Both the position numbers and the translations under genes were made by a program. The notes under the pieces were generated by a model. The model was not told where the DNA came from, ran no database searches, and saw only the letters and a list, made by a program, of their open reading frames with translations. A DNA stretch of 11,357 nucleotides from Chthoniobacter sp. (GTDB lineage: Bacteria > Verrucomicrobiota > Verrucomicrobiia > Chthoniobacterales > Chthoniobacteraceae): positions 1-11,357 of the forward strand of contig JANXSB010000538.1 in assembly GCA_025352865.1 (NCBI GenBank). The letters run 5' to 3'. How positions within the stretch are numbered: the stretch's first letter is position 1; the number at the start of each line of letters is the position of its first letter. Below, piece by piece: positions 1-5,759 of the stretch.

Positions 1-178
1 GATCGACACGATCGGCGGGCTGATTTTCAACCGGCTCGGCGCGCTGCCGAAACCGGGCGCGGAGATGGAAATCGACGGGCTGCGCGTGACGGTGCGGCGG
101 ACTTCGCGGAAGCGGGTGGAGGAGGTGCTGATCGTGCAGCCGGAAGCGCCGCAACTCGGGGAGGGCGAGGGAATATGA
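1..178 (+). CDS. C-terminal end of a CNNM/CBS-type protein (CorC_HlyC domain), partial
   Basis: The gene enters from the left edge. The frame starting at base 2 encodes 58 residues before a TGA at 176-178. The peptide contains DTIGGLIFNRLGALP, then a short strand-rich stretch ending VEEVLIVQPEAP. That pattern is typical of the CorC_HlyC (transporter-associated) domain found at the C-terminus of CNNM-CBS proteins (the CorC, HlyC and YfjD type). These are membrane proteins linked to Mg2+/Co2+ homeostasis. The stop overlaps the ATG of the next gene (ATGA), so the two are translationally coupled in one operon. The next gene encodes a related protein that lacks this domain. Most of the gene lies outside the window, so its membrane and CBS parts are inferred from the family only. 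Confidence 0.75.
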   Translation, partial: IDTIGGLIFNRLGALPKPGAEMEIDGLRVTVRRTSRKRVEEVLIVQPEAPQLGEGEGI

Positions 179-1146
179 CGTGGCTCGCCGTGGCGCTTTG
201 TCTGCTGGTGTCGTTCGTTTTTTCGGGCATCGAGGCGGGGATTCTGTCGGTGAACCGCGTGCGGCTGCGCAATCGCGTGGATCAGCGCGACCGCGCGGCG
301 ATCCGGCTGAATCGTCTGCTGGAGCAGCCGGAGCGGCTGCTGGTGACGGTGCTGGTGGTGACGAACCTGATGAACATTTTCGCGATCACGCTGACGGTGC
401 AGGAGTTTGTGGCGCGGTGCGGCGTGTGGGGTTACGCGGTGGCGTTCGCGGCGTTTCTGCCGGTCTATCTTTTCGCGCTGGAGCTGCTGCCGAAATCGCT
501 TTTCCGCCGCTTTCCCTACCGCGCGCTGGCGGCGCTGACCGGGCCGCTGCGGCTCGCGGATGTGCTGCTCTCGCCGCTGCACGCGGCGGGCTCGGCGGTG
601 TCGCGGAGGCTTTTCAAAAAGCGCCCGGAGCCGGAGCGGAAACTTTTCGTGGCGCGCGAGGATTTCAAATACTGGACGATCGAAAGCGAACGCACCGGAG
701 CGCTCAGCACGGACGAGCGGGAGATGATTCACAACGTCGTGGATTTCCGCGGGGTGCAGGCGAAGGATGTGATGACGCCGCTCGCCGAGGTGCGCACGCT
801 CGGCGCGCAGGCGGACATCGCGGAGCTGCTCGCGGCGAGCCGGGCGACGGGCTTTGAGCGGTGGCCGCTGGTCGGCGAGGGCGGGGAAATCGCGGGGCTG
901 GTGCAGGTCTTCGACGTGGCGCTGGAAGGCGCGTTGCGCGGGCCGGTGGAGCCCTACCAGCGGCGCATCGTGACGGTCGCGGAAAATGAGCCGGCCTACA
1001 GCGTTCTGCGCAAACTGCGCGCGGCGCGGATCACGCTGGCGGTGGTGAGCGATGCGGACGGGAAGCAGGTCGGGGTGGTGGTGTGGGAGGATTTGATCCG
1101 GCGGCTGGTGACGGTGGCGGAGAAGGCGGCGGCGCCCGCGGCGTGA
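175..1146 (+). CDS. CNNM domain plus CBS-pair membrane protein (CorB/CorC-like), no CorC_HlyC domain
   Basis: A 323-residue protein. An N-terminal CNNM (DUF21) membrane domain has three hydrophobic segments at about residues 2-24, 55-77 and 84-108. It carries the family-like TNLMN stretch and an E-L-L-P-K motif matching the conserved E-x-x-P-K. After a basic linker (FKKRPEPERK), a helical stretch beginning TGALSTDEREMIHNVVDF leads into a CBS pair. The first CBS begins at VQAKDVMTPLAEV and the second at YQRRIVTVAENEPAYSV. The protein ends soon after the second CBS, so the CorC_HlyC domain seen in the upstream gene is absent. CNNM-CBS proteins are implicated in Mg2+ or divalent-cation transport at the inner membrane. 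The ATG overlaps the upstream stop and is preceded by GAGGG, one of the better ribosome-binding sites here. The function is inferred from the family; the substrate is not visible. Confidence 0.85.
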   Translation: MTWLAVALCLLVSFVFSGIEAGILSVNRVRLRNRVDQRDRAAIRLNRLLEQPERLLVTVLVVTNLMNIFAITLTVQEFVARCGVWGYAVAFAAFLPVYLFALELLPKSLFRRFPYRALAALTGPLRLADVLLSPLHAAGSAVSRRLFKKRPEPERKLFVAREDFKYWTIESERTGALSTDEREMIHNVVDFRGVQAKDVMTPLAEVRTLGAQADIAELLAASRATGFERWPLVGEGGEIAGLVQVFDVALEGALRGPVEPYQRRIVTVAENEPAYSVLRKLRAARITLAVVSDADGKQVGVVVWEDLIRRLVTVAEKAAAPAA

Positions 1147-1205
1147 AAATCGGCGCAGCTCAATTTCATCGTCTCCAGGAATCGCGCCGACGCCGGACAC
1201 GGACG

Positions 1206-1224
1206 GGGAGGCTGACAGCCTCCC
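1206..1224. terminator. Perfect 8-bp palindrome between convergent genes, possible bidirectional terminator
   Basis: GGGAGGCT (1206-1213) pairs perfectly with AGCCTCCC (1217-1224) around a 3-nt GAC loop. It lies between the ends of the CNNM gene (+) and the DUF4412 gene (-), where a bidirectional terminator is expected. Neither strand has a T-run directly after the stem, so it is not a classic intrinsic terminator. It could equally be a dispersed palindromic repeat. Confidence 0.4.
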
Positions 1225-1239
1225 GATGCCGCGCGCGGA

Positions 1240-1923
1240 TTATTTCTGAAAATTCAGCGCCGGTGCGCTGACTTCCTTGTAGTCCTTTGGAATCTCGAAG
1301 CTCGCCGGATCGACATTTTCCTCTTTTGCCGAGACGAGCACGGTGCTGACTTTTTTTCCACCGATGTCCATCTCGGTCTTGATCTGCATGCCGGGAAAAT
1401 CCTTCAACTCCGGCATCATTCCTTTGCCCATCGCCGCAATGCTTCCGGTCTGGAGTTTTTCCATCTGTTCGAGCACCGCTTTGTAGTTGGGAAAATCCTT
1501 GGCGATCCAATAGGTGACGCTGACCGCGCCGAGATTGGAGGTGAAAATCTCGCAGTCGTAATTGCCGATTTTTTCCTTTTTCCCCGTCGGGACGAGCTTC
1601 GGTCCGGCGGCGCTGGGCGCGAGCTTTTGCAACTGCTCCATCATCGCCTTGGTCTGCGCGGCGGTGACTTTGAGGAAGGTCTTCGGCGCGTGCATCAGCG
1701 TGACGATGTCTCCGTTCGCGCCATTGGTGATCATGCTGACCTGCTGCGCGAGATCAGTGCGCGCCTTGTCGCCCTTGATCCTGATCGTCTGGTCGCCGGA
1801 CTGCCCGCTGCCATCGACATGCTGGACGATGACGAGATCGGCGCGGGCGGGCGCGAACCACAAAAAGGCGAAGGAAAGAAGCAGTCCACGAAAGGCACGA
1901 AAGGACCCGAAAAGGAATTCCAC
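1240..1923 (-). CDS. Secreted DUF4412 domain-containing protein
   Basis: The mature part resembles the DUF4412 family (function unknown, usually exported). It opens with ADLVIVQHVDGSGQSGDQTI and contains IKGDKARTDLAQ, then GKKEKIGNYDCEIFTS, and ends EIPKDYKEVSAPALNFQK. The N-terminus has a signal peptide: a hydrophobic run GLLLSFAFLWFAPARA with a likely cleavage after ARA. The chosen start is GTG at 1923 (227 aa), because AAGGA lies 7 nt before it. An ATG at 1962-1960 in the same frame would add 13 basic residues (240 aa), but its AGGA is only 2 nt away. The frame stays open back to 2139, but that part lies over gcvH and does not look like protein. The start, ribosome-binding site and first signal-peptide codons lie inside a long inverted repeat (1884-1952). 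The gene follows gcvH on the same strand and may be cotranscribed; no functional link to glycine cleavage is known. Confidence 0.75.
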   Translation of the reverse strand: MEFLFGSFRAFRGLLLSFAFLWFAPARADLVIVQHVDGSGQSGDQTIRIKGDKARTDLAQQVSMITNGANGDIVTLMHAPKTFLKVTAAQTKAMMEQLQKLAPSAAGPKLVPTGKKEKIGNYDCEIFTSNLGAVSVTYWIAKDFPNYKAVLEQMEKLQTGSIAAMGKGMMPELKDFPGMQIKTEMDIGGKKVSTVLVSAKEENVDPASFEIPKDYKEVSAPALNFQK

Positions 1924-1952
1924 TTTCGTGTCCTTTCGTGCCTTTCGTGGAC
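1884..1952. repeat. 69-nt hairpin element with perfect 23-bp arms
   Basis: The left arm at 1884-1906 (starting GTCCACGAAAGGCACG) is the exact reverse complement of the right arm at 1930-1952 (ending CGTGCCTTTCGTGGAC). Pairing continues inside after a mismatch (CGAAA/TTTCG), and the centre holds the palindrome GGAATTCC (1914-1921). The arms contain the short direct repeat CACGAAAGG. This looks like a dispersed intergenic palindromic element. It lies between gcvH and the DUF4412 gene, so it may also attenuate read-through or protect the 3' end of the gcvT-gcvH message. On the - strand it supplies the AAGGA and GTG used as the likely start of the DUF4412 gene. Confidence 0.8.
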
Positions 1953-1975
1953 CCGAAATCATCGTCCTAAAATTC

Positions 1976-2377
1976 TCACACCTCGCCGCCCGAGTCGGCG
2001 CTGCCGAGTTGGGCGCGGTACTGTGCGGGGCTTTTGAGATGCTCGATGTCTTCGCCGACCTCGATCTTGATTTTGAAAATCCAGCCTTCGCCAAACGGGT
2101 CGGTGTTGAGCAGCGCGGGGTTGGCGGTGAGCGCGTCATTGACGGCGGTGATCGTGCCGGAGATGGGCGCGTAAATGTCGCTCGCCGCTTTCACGGACTC
2201 GACGACGCAAATCTGCTCGCCCGCATTGGCCTGCGCGCCGACTTTTGGCAGCTCGACATAGACCACGTCGGTGAGCTCGGCCTGCGCGTGGTCGGTGATG
2301 CCGACGGTGCCGTTTTCGCCGTCGAGGCGAAGCCATTCGTGAGTTGGTGCGTATTGGAGATCTTCGGGGACGTTCAT
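1976..2377 (-). CDS. gcvH: Glycine cleavage system H protein
   Basis: A 133-residue lipoyl carrier protein. It begins with the family-typical YAPTHEWLRLDG (residues 9-20), followed by GITDHAQAELTDVVYVELP. The lipoylation site is ESVKAASDIYAPISG with the acceptor lysine at residue 63, and the end has the usual NTDPFGEGWIFKIKI. H protein shuttles the aminomethyl group bound to lipoate between the P, T and L proteins in the cytoplasm. The ATG lies 23 nt after the gcvT stop, so the two form one transcription unit. There is no recognisable ribosome-binding site in that gap. The length is normal. No gcvP follows; the next gene downstream is a DUF4412 protein. Confidence 0.96.
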   Translation of the reverse strand: MNVPEDLQYAPTHEWLRLDGENGTVGITDHAQAELTDVVYVELPKVGAQANAGEQICVVESVKAASDIYAPISGTITAVNDALTANPALLNTDPFGEGWIFKIKIEVGEDIEHLKSPAQYRAQLGSADSGGEV

Positions 2378-2400
2378 GGTTTGAGGTTTGAAAAATGCGG

Positions 2401-3516
2401 TCAGTTCGCGGGCGGCGTGACGCGGTGGAGCGGCTTTTTCTCGATCACCGCGGGGAAGCGTTTCCCGCGGATTTCGATTTCGATCTGCTCGTTGATGCGC
2501 GCGAATTCCGTGGGGATATAGGCCATGCCGATGCCGGCCTTGAGCGTGGGCGAGAGCGAGCCGCTGGTCGTCTCGGCGATTTTATTGCCGTCCTTGAAAA
2601 CGGCGTAGTGCGAGCGCGGCGGCGGACACGGACCGGTCATTTTGAAAGGCACGAGCCGGCGCTTAACGCCGTTCTGCTTTTGCTCGGTGAGCTTTTGCCG
2701 GCCGATGAATTCGGGTTTTTCCAGATCGACGAAAATGCTCAGCCCGGCTTCGATCGGCGTGGTGTCGTGCGTGAGGTCGGAGCCGTTGAGCGGGTAGCAC
2801 ATTTCGAGGCGGAGCGTGTCGCGCGCGCCGAGGCCGCAGGGTTTGATCTCAAAGGCCGCGCCTTTGCAGAGGATGTCGTTCCACGATTTCACGGCGCGCT
2901 CGGCGGGGCAGAAAACCTCGAAGCCGTCCTCGCCCGTGTAGCCGGTGCGGGCGATGAAATACGTCTCGCCGTCGATCTGGATGGCGAGGATTTCGTTGCG
3001 CGCCGGGCGCGAGTATTTGCCGCTGAAAAAGGAATCGAAAAGCTGCGCCGACCGCGGCCCCTGCACGGCGAGGCCGGCGTAGCGCTCGCTGTGGTTTTCA
3101 AAGCTGACGCCGGGCGCGGCGTGCGAGTGCATCCACGCGAAATCCTCGTCGATCTTCGAGGCGTTGACGACCATGAGGTAGCGCGCGTCGGCGATGCGAT
3201 AGACGATGAGGTCGTCGATCACGCCGCCGTCCTCGTTGAGCAAAAAAGTGTACTGGCATTCGCCGACGCCGAGCCGGTCCACGTTGTTCGTCAGGAGCCG
3301 GTTCAGCCACGCGGCGGCGTCCTCGCCTTCGGCGAAAAACTGGCCCATGTGCGAGATGTCGAAGACGCCGAGCTTGCCGCGCACGGCGTGGTGTTCGTCG
3401 ATGATCCCCGTGTACTGCACCGGCATCGACCAGCCGCCGAAGTCCACCATTTTCGCGCCGAGCCGGACGTGCTCGGCATGGAGCGGCGTTTGTTTGAGAG
3501 TGGTTTCGGCGGACAC
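2401..3516 (-). CDS. gcvT: Glycine cleavage system T protein (aminomethyltransferase)
   Basis: A 371-residue tetrahydrofolate-dependent aminomethyltransferase. It releases ammonia from the H-protein-bound intermediate and forms methylene-THF. Visible family features are DFGGWSMPVQY (25-35), VFDISHMGQF (51-60), GGVIDDLIVYR with the conserved aspartate pair at 101-102, ARTGYTGEDGFEVF in the middle, and ARDTLRLEMCYPLNG. The C-terminal domain includes TTSGSLSPTLKAGIGMAYI. The start is set at GTG 3516 because the family N-terminus (LKQTPLHAEH) follows directly. The frame continues upstream to 4410, but only as an antisense shadow of the divergent gene. The usual C-domain R-x-G motif region reads PCPPPRSHY here, a variant. 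There is no Shine-Dalgarno, and a TTGACA promoter ends 8 nt upstream. That leaves no room for a glycine riboswitch. Confidence 0.95.
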   Translation of the reverse strand: MSAETTLKQTPLHAEHVRLGAKMVDFGGWSMPVQYTGIIDEHHAVRGKLGVFDISHMGQFFAEGEDAAAWLNRLLTNNVDRLGVGECQYTFLLNEDGGVIDDLIVYRIADARYLMVVNASKIDEDFAWMHSHAAPGVSFENHSERYAGLAVQGPRSAQLFDSFFSGKYSRPARNEILAIQIDGETYFIARTGYTGEDGFEVFCPAERAVKSWNDILCKGAAFEIKPCGLGARDTLRLEMCYPLNGSDLTHDTTPIEAGLSIFVDLEKPEFIGRQKLTEQKQNGVKRRLVPFKMTGPCPPPRSHYAVFKDGNKIAETTSGSLSPTLKAGIGMAYIPTEFARINEQIEIEIRGKRFPAVIEKKPLHRVTPPAN

Positions 3517-3524
3517 GGTGGGGG

Positions 3525-3552
3525 AGCGTAGAAGTTGGTCGCGCCCTGTCAA
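3525..3552 (-). promoter_or_regulatory. Candidate promoter of gcvT-gcvH, probably giving a leaderless mRNA
   Basis: Reading the - strand, a consensus -35 TTGACA (3552-3547) is followed after 16 nt by TACGCT (3530-3525) as a -10. The GTG start of gcvT lies 8 nt beyond the -10, which puts transcription initiation at or within about 3 nt of the start codon. No Shine-Dalgarno is present. The -35 is perfect; the -10 matches the consensus at only three of six positions. Confidence 0.5.
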
Positions 3553-3636
3553 TGCGCGGCGGCGGGACGCATGGATAATTCGCCGGTTGCAATTCAAATG
3601 GACGCATCCAGAGTCGCCGCTCGCTTTGAAAAACCC

Positions 3637-4446
3637 ATGAAGTGGATCGACCGCGCCGAAGCCCGCTTCGGTCATCTCGCCATCTCCCATCTCCTGCACG
3701 GCATCGCGCTGCTCTGCGCGATGAGCTTCATCCTCTACAAGGTGAACCCGCATTTTTTTGAGCTGCTCGCGCTCGATCCGCGGCTGGTCATGGAGGGTCA
3801 GGTCTGGCGGCTGGTGACCTACGTGCTCGTCCCGCAGATTTTCTCGCTCCTGCCGTTTCCCGAGTGGTTCAACGCGGCGTTCTTCGTCCTGTTCATGATG
3901 TGGATGGGCCACGGTTTGGAGGAGGCGTGGGGCGCGTTCCGGCTGAATCTTTTCTGCCTCGTCACGATGCTCGGCATCACCGTCGCGGCGTTCGTCTTTG
4001 GCGCGACCTATTCGCAGTACATGTTCACGCAGGTGCTGTTCTTCGCCTTCGCGCGCTTTTATCCCGACGCGCAGATCAATCTCTACTACGTGCTGCCGGT
4101 GAAGGTGAAATGGGTCGCGTGGGTGAGCGCCGCGCTGCTCTGCTACCAGTTCACTTTCCAAGGAAATTCCTTCCGCGCCGCGCTGCTCGCCTCGGTCGCC
4201 AGCTACTTCCTGTTTTTTGGACGTGAGATTTTCCAAGACGCCCGGGTGCGCGGCGAGAACGCCACGCGGCGGCGGCGGTTCGAGCGGGCGGTGGCGCTGC
4301 CGGAGGATTTTGCGATCCACCGCTGCGAGGTCTGCGGACGGACGGAGGCGGTCGCGCCGGAGCTGGAGTTCCGCGTGGCGAAAGACGGCCACGAATACTG
4401 CACCGAGCACCTGCCGAAAGCCGCGGCTGCGCCGACGCAGAGGTGA
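3637..4446 (+). CDS. Rhomboid-fold membrane protein without the catalytic serine motif, with C-terminal zinc knuckle
   Basis: A 269-residue multi-pass membrane protein. It has hydrophobic segments at about 16-34, 78-96, 103-123, 131-142, 157-173 and 181-195. GQVWRLVTYVLVP (54-66) matches the conserved loop and helix of the rhomboid/derlin superfamily, and NLYYVLPVKVKWVAW (148-162) resembles related rhomboid-like proteins. The protease motif GxSG is missing: the equivalent helix reads YSQYMFTQVLFFAFAR. It is therefore likely a non-proteolytic rhomboid-like protein. After a basic stretch RRRRF (211-215), the tail has C230-x2-C233 and C255-x2-H258, a probable zinc-binding knuckle on the cytoplasmic side. 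The start ATG at 3637 was chosen because MKWIDRAEARFGHLAI fits the start of the folded protein. ATG 3571 (291 aa) is possible and has a GGGA nearby. The gene is divergent from gcvT. Its function is unknown. Confidence 0.75.
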   Translation: MKWIDRAEARFGHLAISHLLHGIALLCAMSFILYKVNPHFFELLALDPRLVMEGQVWRLVTYVLVPQIFSLLPFPEWFNAAFFVLFMMWMGHGLEEAWGAFRLNLFCLVTMLGITVAAFVFGATYSQYMFTQVLFFAFARFYPDAQINLYYVLPVKVKWVAWVSAALLCYQFTFQGNSFRAALLASVASYFLFFGREIFQDARVRGENATRRRRFERAVALPEDFAIHRCEVCGRTEAVAPELEFRVAKDGHEYCTEHLPKAAAAPTQR

Positions 4447-4475
4447 GAGGGCGGCTAACCCAATTCCAACCCACG

Positions 4476-4615
4476 GTCATCCTGAGCGGAGCTTCGGCTT
4501 TGCGAAGCGCAGTCGAAGGATCCCGTGGAGTCGCGGGTAATATCGCTGCGGATTCCGCGGGATCCTTCGACTGCGTTTTGGTCGCAAAGCCGACCAAAAC
4601 TCCGCTCAGGATGAC
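4476..4615. repeat. 140-nt palindromic repeat (MITE/REP-like) between convergent genes
   Basis: Three nested pairs of perfect arms form one long hairpin. GTCATCCTGAGCGGAG (4476-4491) pairs with 4600-4615, GGCTTTGCGA (4496-4505) pairs with 4582-4591, and the 18-nt arm 4508-4525 (CGCAGTCGAAGGATCCCG) pairs with 4558-4575. The right half also holds a local palindrome, TTTTGGTCG...CGACCAAAA (4576-4599). There is no coding capacity. The motif CATCCTGAGCG...GTCGAAGGATC resembles dispersed palindromic repeats seen in many environmental bacterial genomes (recalled, not searched). It separates the rhomboid-like gene (+) from the epimerase gene (-) and could end transcription in both directions. An A-run at 4624-4629 gives the epimerase transcript a U-tract. 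Confidence 0.85.
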
Positions 4616-4654
4616 TCGCTCTTAAAAAAGTATTGAAGCCATCGGAGCTGAGGC

Positions 4655-5605
4655 TCAACCGCGCCGCGACGCGCGGTACCACTCCACGAATTTCGGAATG
4701 CCTTCCGCGATTTTCGTGTGCGGGTCGTAGCCGAGGAGCGTGCGGGCTTTCGAAATGTCCGCGTAGGTCAGCGGCACGTCGCCGGGCTGGTCCGGCATTT
4801 TGTTGATGGCGGCTTTTTTTCCGAGCGCCTGCTCGATGGTCGCAATGAGTTCGCTGAGCGTGGTGGTCTGGCTTTCGCCGAGGTTGAAGACGTCGCAGAG
4901 CGGGCCGTCGTAGGTGAGGCAGGCGGACATGCCCTGGAGGATGTCGTCGATGTAGGTGTAGTCGCGGCGCGTGGAGCCGTCGCCGAACTGGTTGATGGCG
5001 CGGCCTTCGTCGATCGCTTTGGTGAAGGAATGGATGGCGAGGTCGGGGCGCTGGCGCGGGCCATAGACGGTGAAGAAGCGCAGCGAGATCGTGCGCAGGC
5101 CGTAGAGGTGCGTGTAGTTCGAGCAGAATTGCTCGGTCGCCATTTTCGTCGCGGCGTAGGGCGAGATGGTCTGGTTGATGAGCATGTCCTCGCGGAAAGG
5201 CGCGGTCTTGATGACGCCATAGACGCTGGAGCTGGAGGCGGAGACGATGCGCGGGACGCCGTGAATGCGCCCGGCTTCGAGGATGTGCCACGTGCCGGTG
5301 ATGTTCGTGTCGATGTAAAGTTTCGGCTCTTTGATGGAAGGGCGTACGCCGGCCCGGGCGGCGAGATGCACGATGGTGTCGGGCTTTTCCGTGCCGACGA
5401 CGCGCTCCACCGCCGCGCCGTCCCGCAGGTCGGCCTCGTGGACTGGCGCGTGCGCGGAAAAGGCGGCGGTGTTGGCGCGTTTGATCGCAGGATCGTAGAA
5501 GTCGTTGAAGTCATCGAGCACGCTGACCGAGTGGCCGTCGGCGAGGAGTTTTTCGACGAAATGGGAACCGATAAAACCGGCACCGCCGGTGACGAGGACT
5601 TTCAT
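4655..5605 (-). CDS. NAD-dependent sugar-nucleotide epimerase, probably UDP-glucuronate 4-epimerase
   Basis: A 316-residue extended short-chain dehydrogenase/reductase. The Rossmann NAD-binding motif GGAGFIG lies at 7-13, followed by SVLDDFNDFYDPAIKR. The active site is SASSSSVYG (123-130) with the catalytic pair Y150-x3-K154 in SPYAATKMATE. The stretch RFFTVYGPRQRPDLAIHSF is characteristic of UDP-glucuronate 4-epimerases (GAE/WbnF/LpsL type). These convert UDP-glucuronate to UDP-galacturonate for surface polysaccharide. UDP-glucose 4-epimerase or another 4-epimerase cannot be excluded. The start is ATG 5605, directly before KVLVTGG; the frame is open to 5704 but upstream residues do not fit the fold. 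There is no Shine-Dalgarno. It stands alone, with no glycosyltransferases next to it, and is divergent from the proline-rich gene. Confidence 0.87.
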   Translation of the reverse strand: MKVLVTGGAGFIGSHFVEKLLADGHSVSVLDDFNDFYDPAIKRANTAAFSAHAPVHEADLRDGAAVERVVGTEKPDTIVHLAARAGVRPSIKEPKLYIDTNITGTWHILEAGRIHGVPRIVSASSSSVYGVIKTAPFREDMLINQTISPYAATKMATEQFCSNYTHLYGLRTISLRFFTVYGPRQRPDLAIHSFTKAIDEGRAINQFGDGSTRRDYTYIDDILQGMSACLTYDGPLCDVFNLGESQTTTLSELIATIEQALGKKAAINKMPDQPGDVPLTYADISKARTLLGYDPHTKIAEGIPKFVEWYRASRRG

Positions 5606-5611
5606 CTGCGC

Positions 5612-5641
5612 ACCGTATGCGAAGCGCGAAAATACGGGCAA
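5612..5641 (-). promoter_or_regulatory. Weak candidate promoter of the epimerase gene
   Basis: On the - strand, TTGCCC (5641-5636) and TACGGT (5617-5612) are separated by 18 nt. The -10-like hexamer ends 6 nt before the ATG. As with gcvT, this would make the message leaderless or nearly so, in line with the missing ribosome-binding site. Both hexamers are imperfect, so this is tentative. Confidence 0.3.
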
Positions 5642-5730
5642 GGGAAAGTTCCCCAATCGGCTGCAGAGGGCTGGAATTGCGGGCCTTGGCGGGCGATGTG
5701 ACATTTTCTACGCGGGTGCGGCCAAAACTG

Positions 5731-5759
5731 TTGACACGGGAAAAGCGGAGTGAGATGAA
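5731..5759 (+). promoter_or_regulatory. Candidate promoter of the proline-rich / micro-membrane protein / trxA cluster
   Basis: A perfect -35 TTGACA lies at 5731-5736. With a 17-nt spacer the -10 position reads GATGAA (5754-5759), a poor match that overlaps the first candidate ATG (5755). If this promoter is real, initiation near 5766 would leave ATG 5782 as the start of the first gene. The alternative is a -10 that is not recognisable. Confidence 0.25.

Noticed and set aside
2395..3531. Long open frame on the + strand opposite gcvT
   Set aside because: It is an antisense shadow of gcvT produced by GC-rich third positions. The encoded sequence is Arg/Ala/Val/Asp-rich with no family features, while the - strand encodes an unmistakable T protein.
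3517..3636. Glycine riboswitch upstream of gcvT
   Set aside because: The promoter lies directly at the start codon and the region lacks the paired-aptamer architecture. There is no space for one in the leader.
3517..4410. N-terminal extension of gcvT to 669 residues
   Set aside because: The extra residues are antisense to the rhomboid-like gene, rich in Glu/His/Arg, and unlike any T-protein extension. The normal family N-terminus begins at GTG 3516.
4718..5701. 327-codon + strand frame opposite the epimerase gene
   Set aside because: It is the mirror of the epimerase codons, a Val/Arg/Gly/Asp-rich sequence with no motif.
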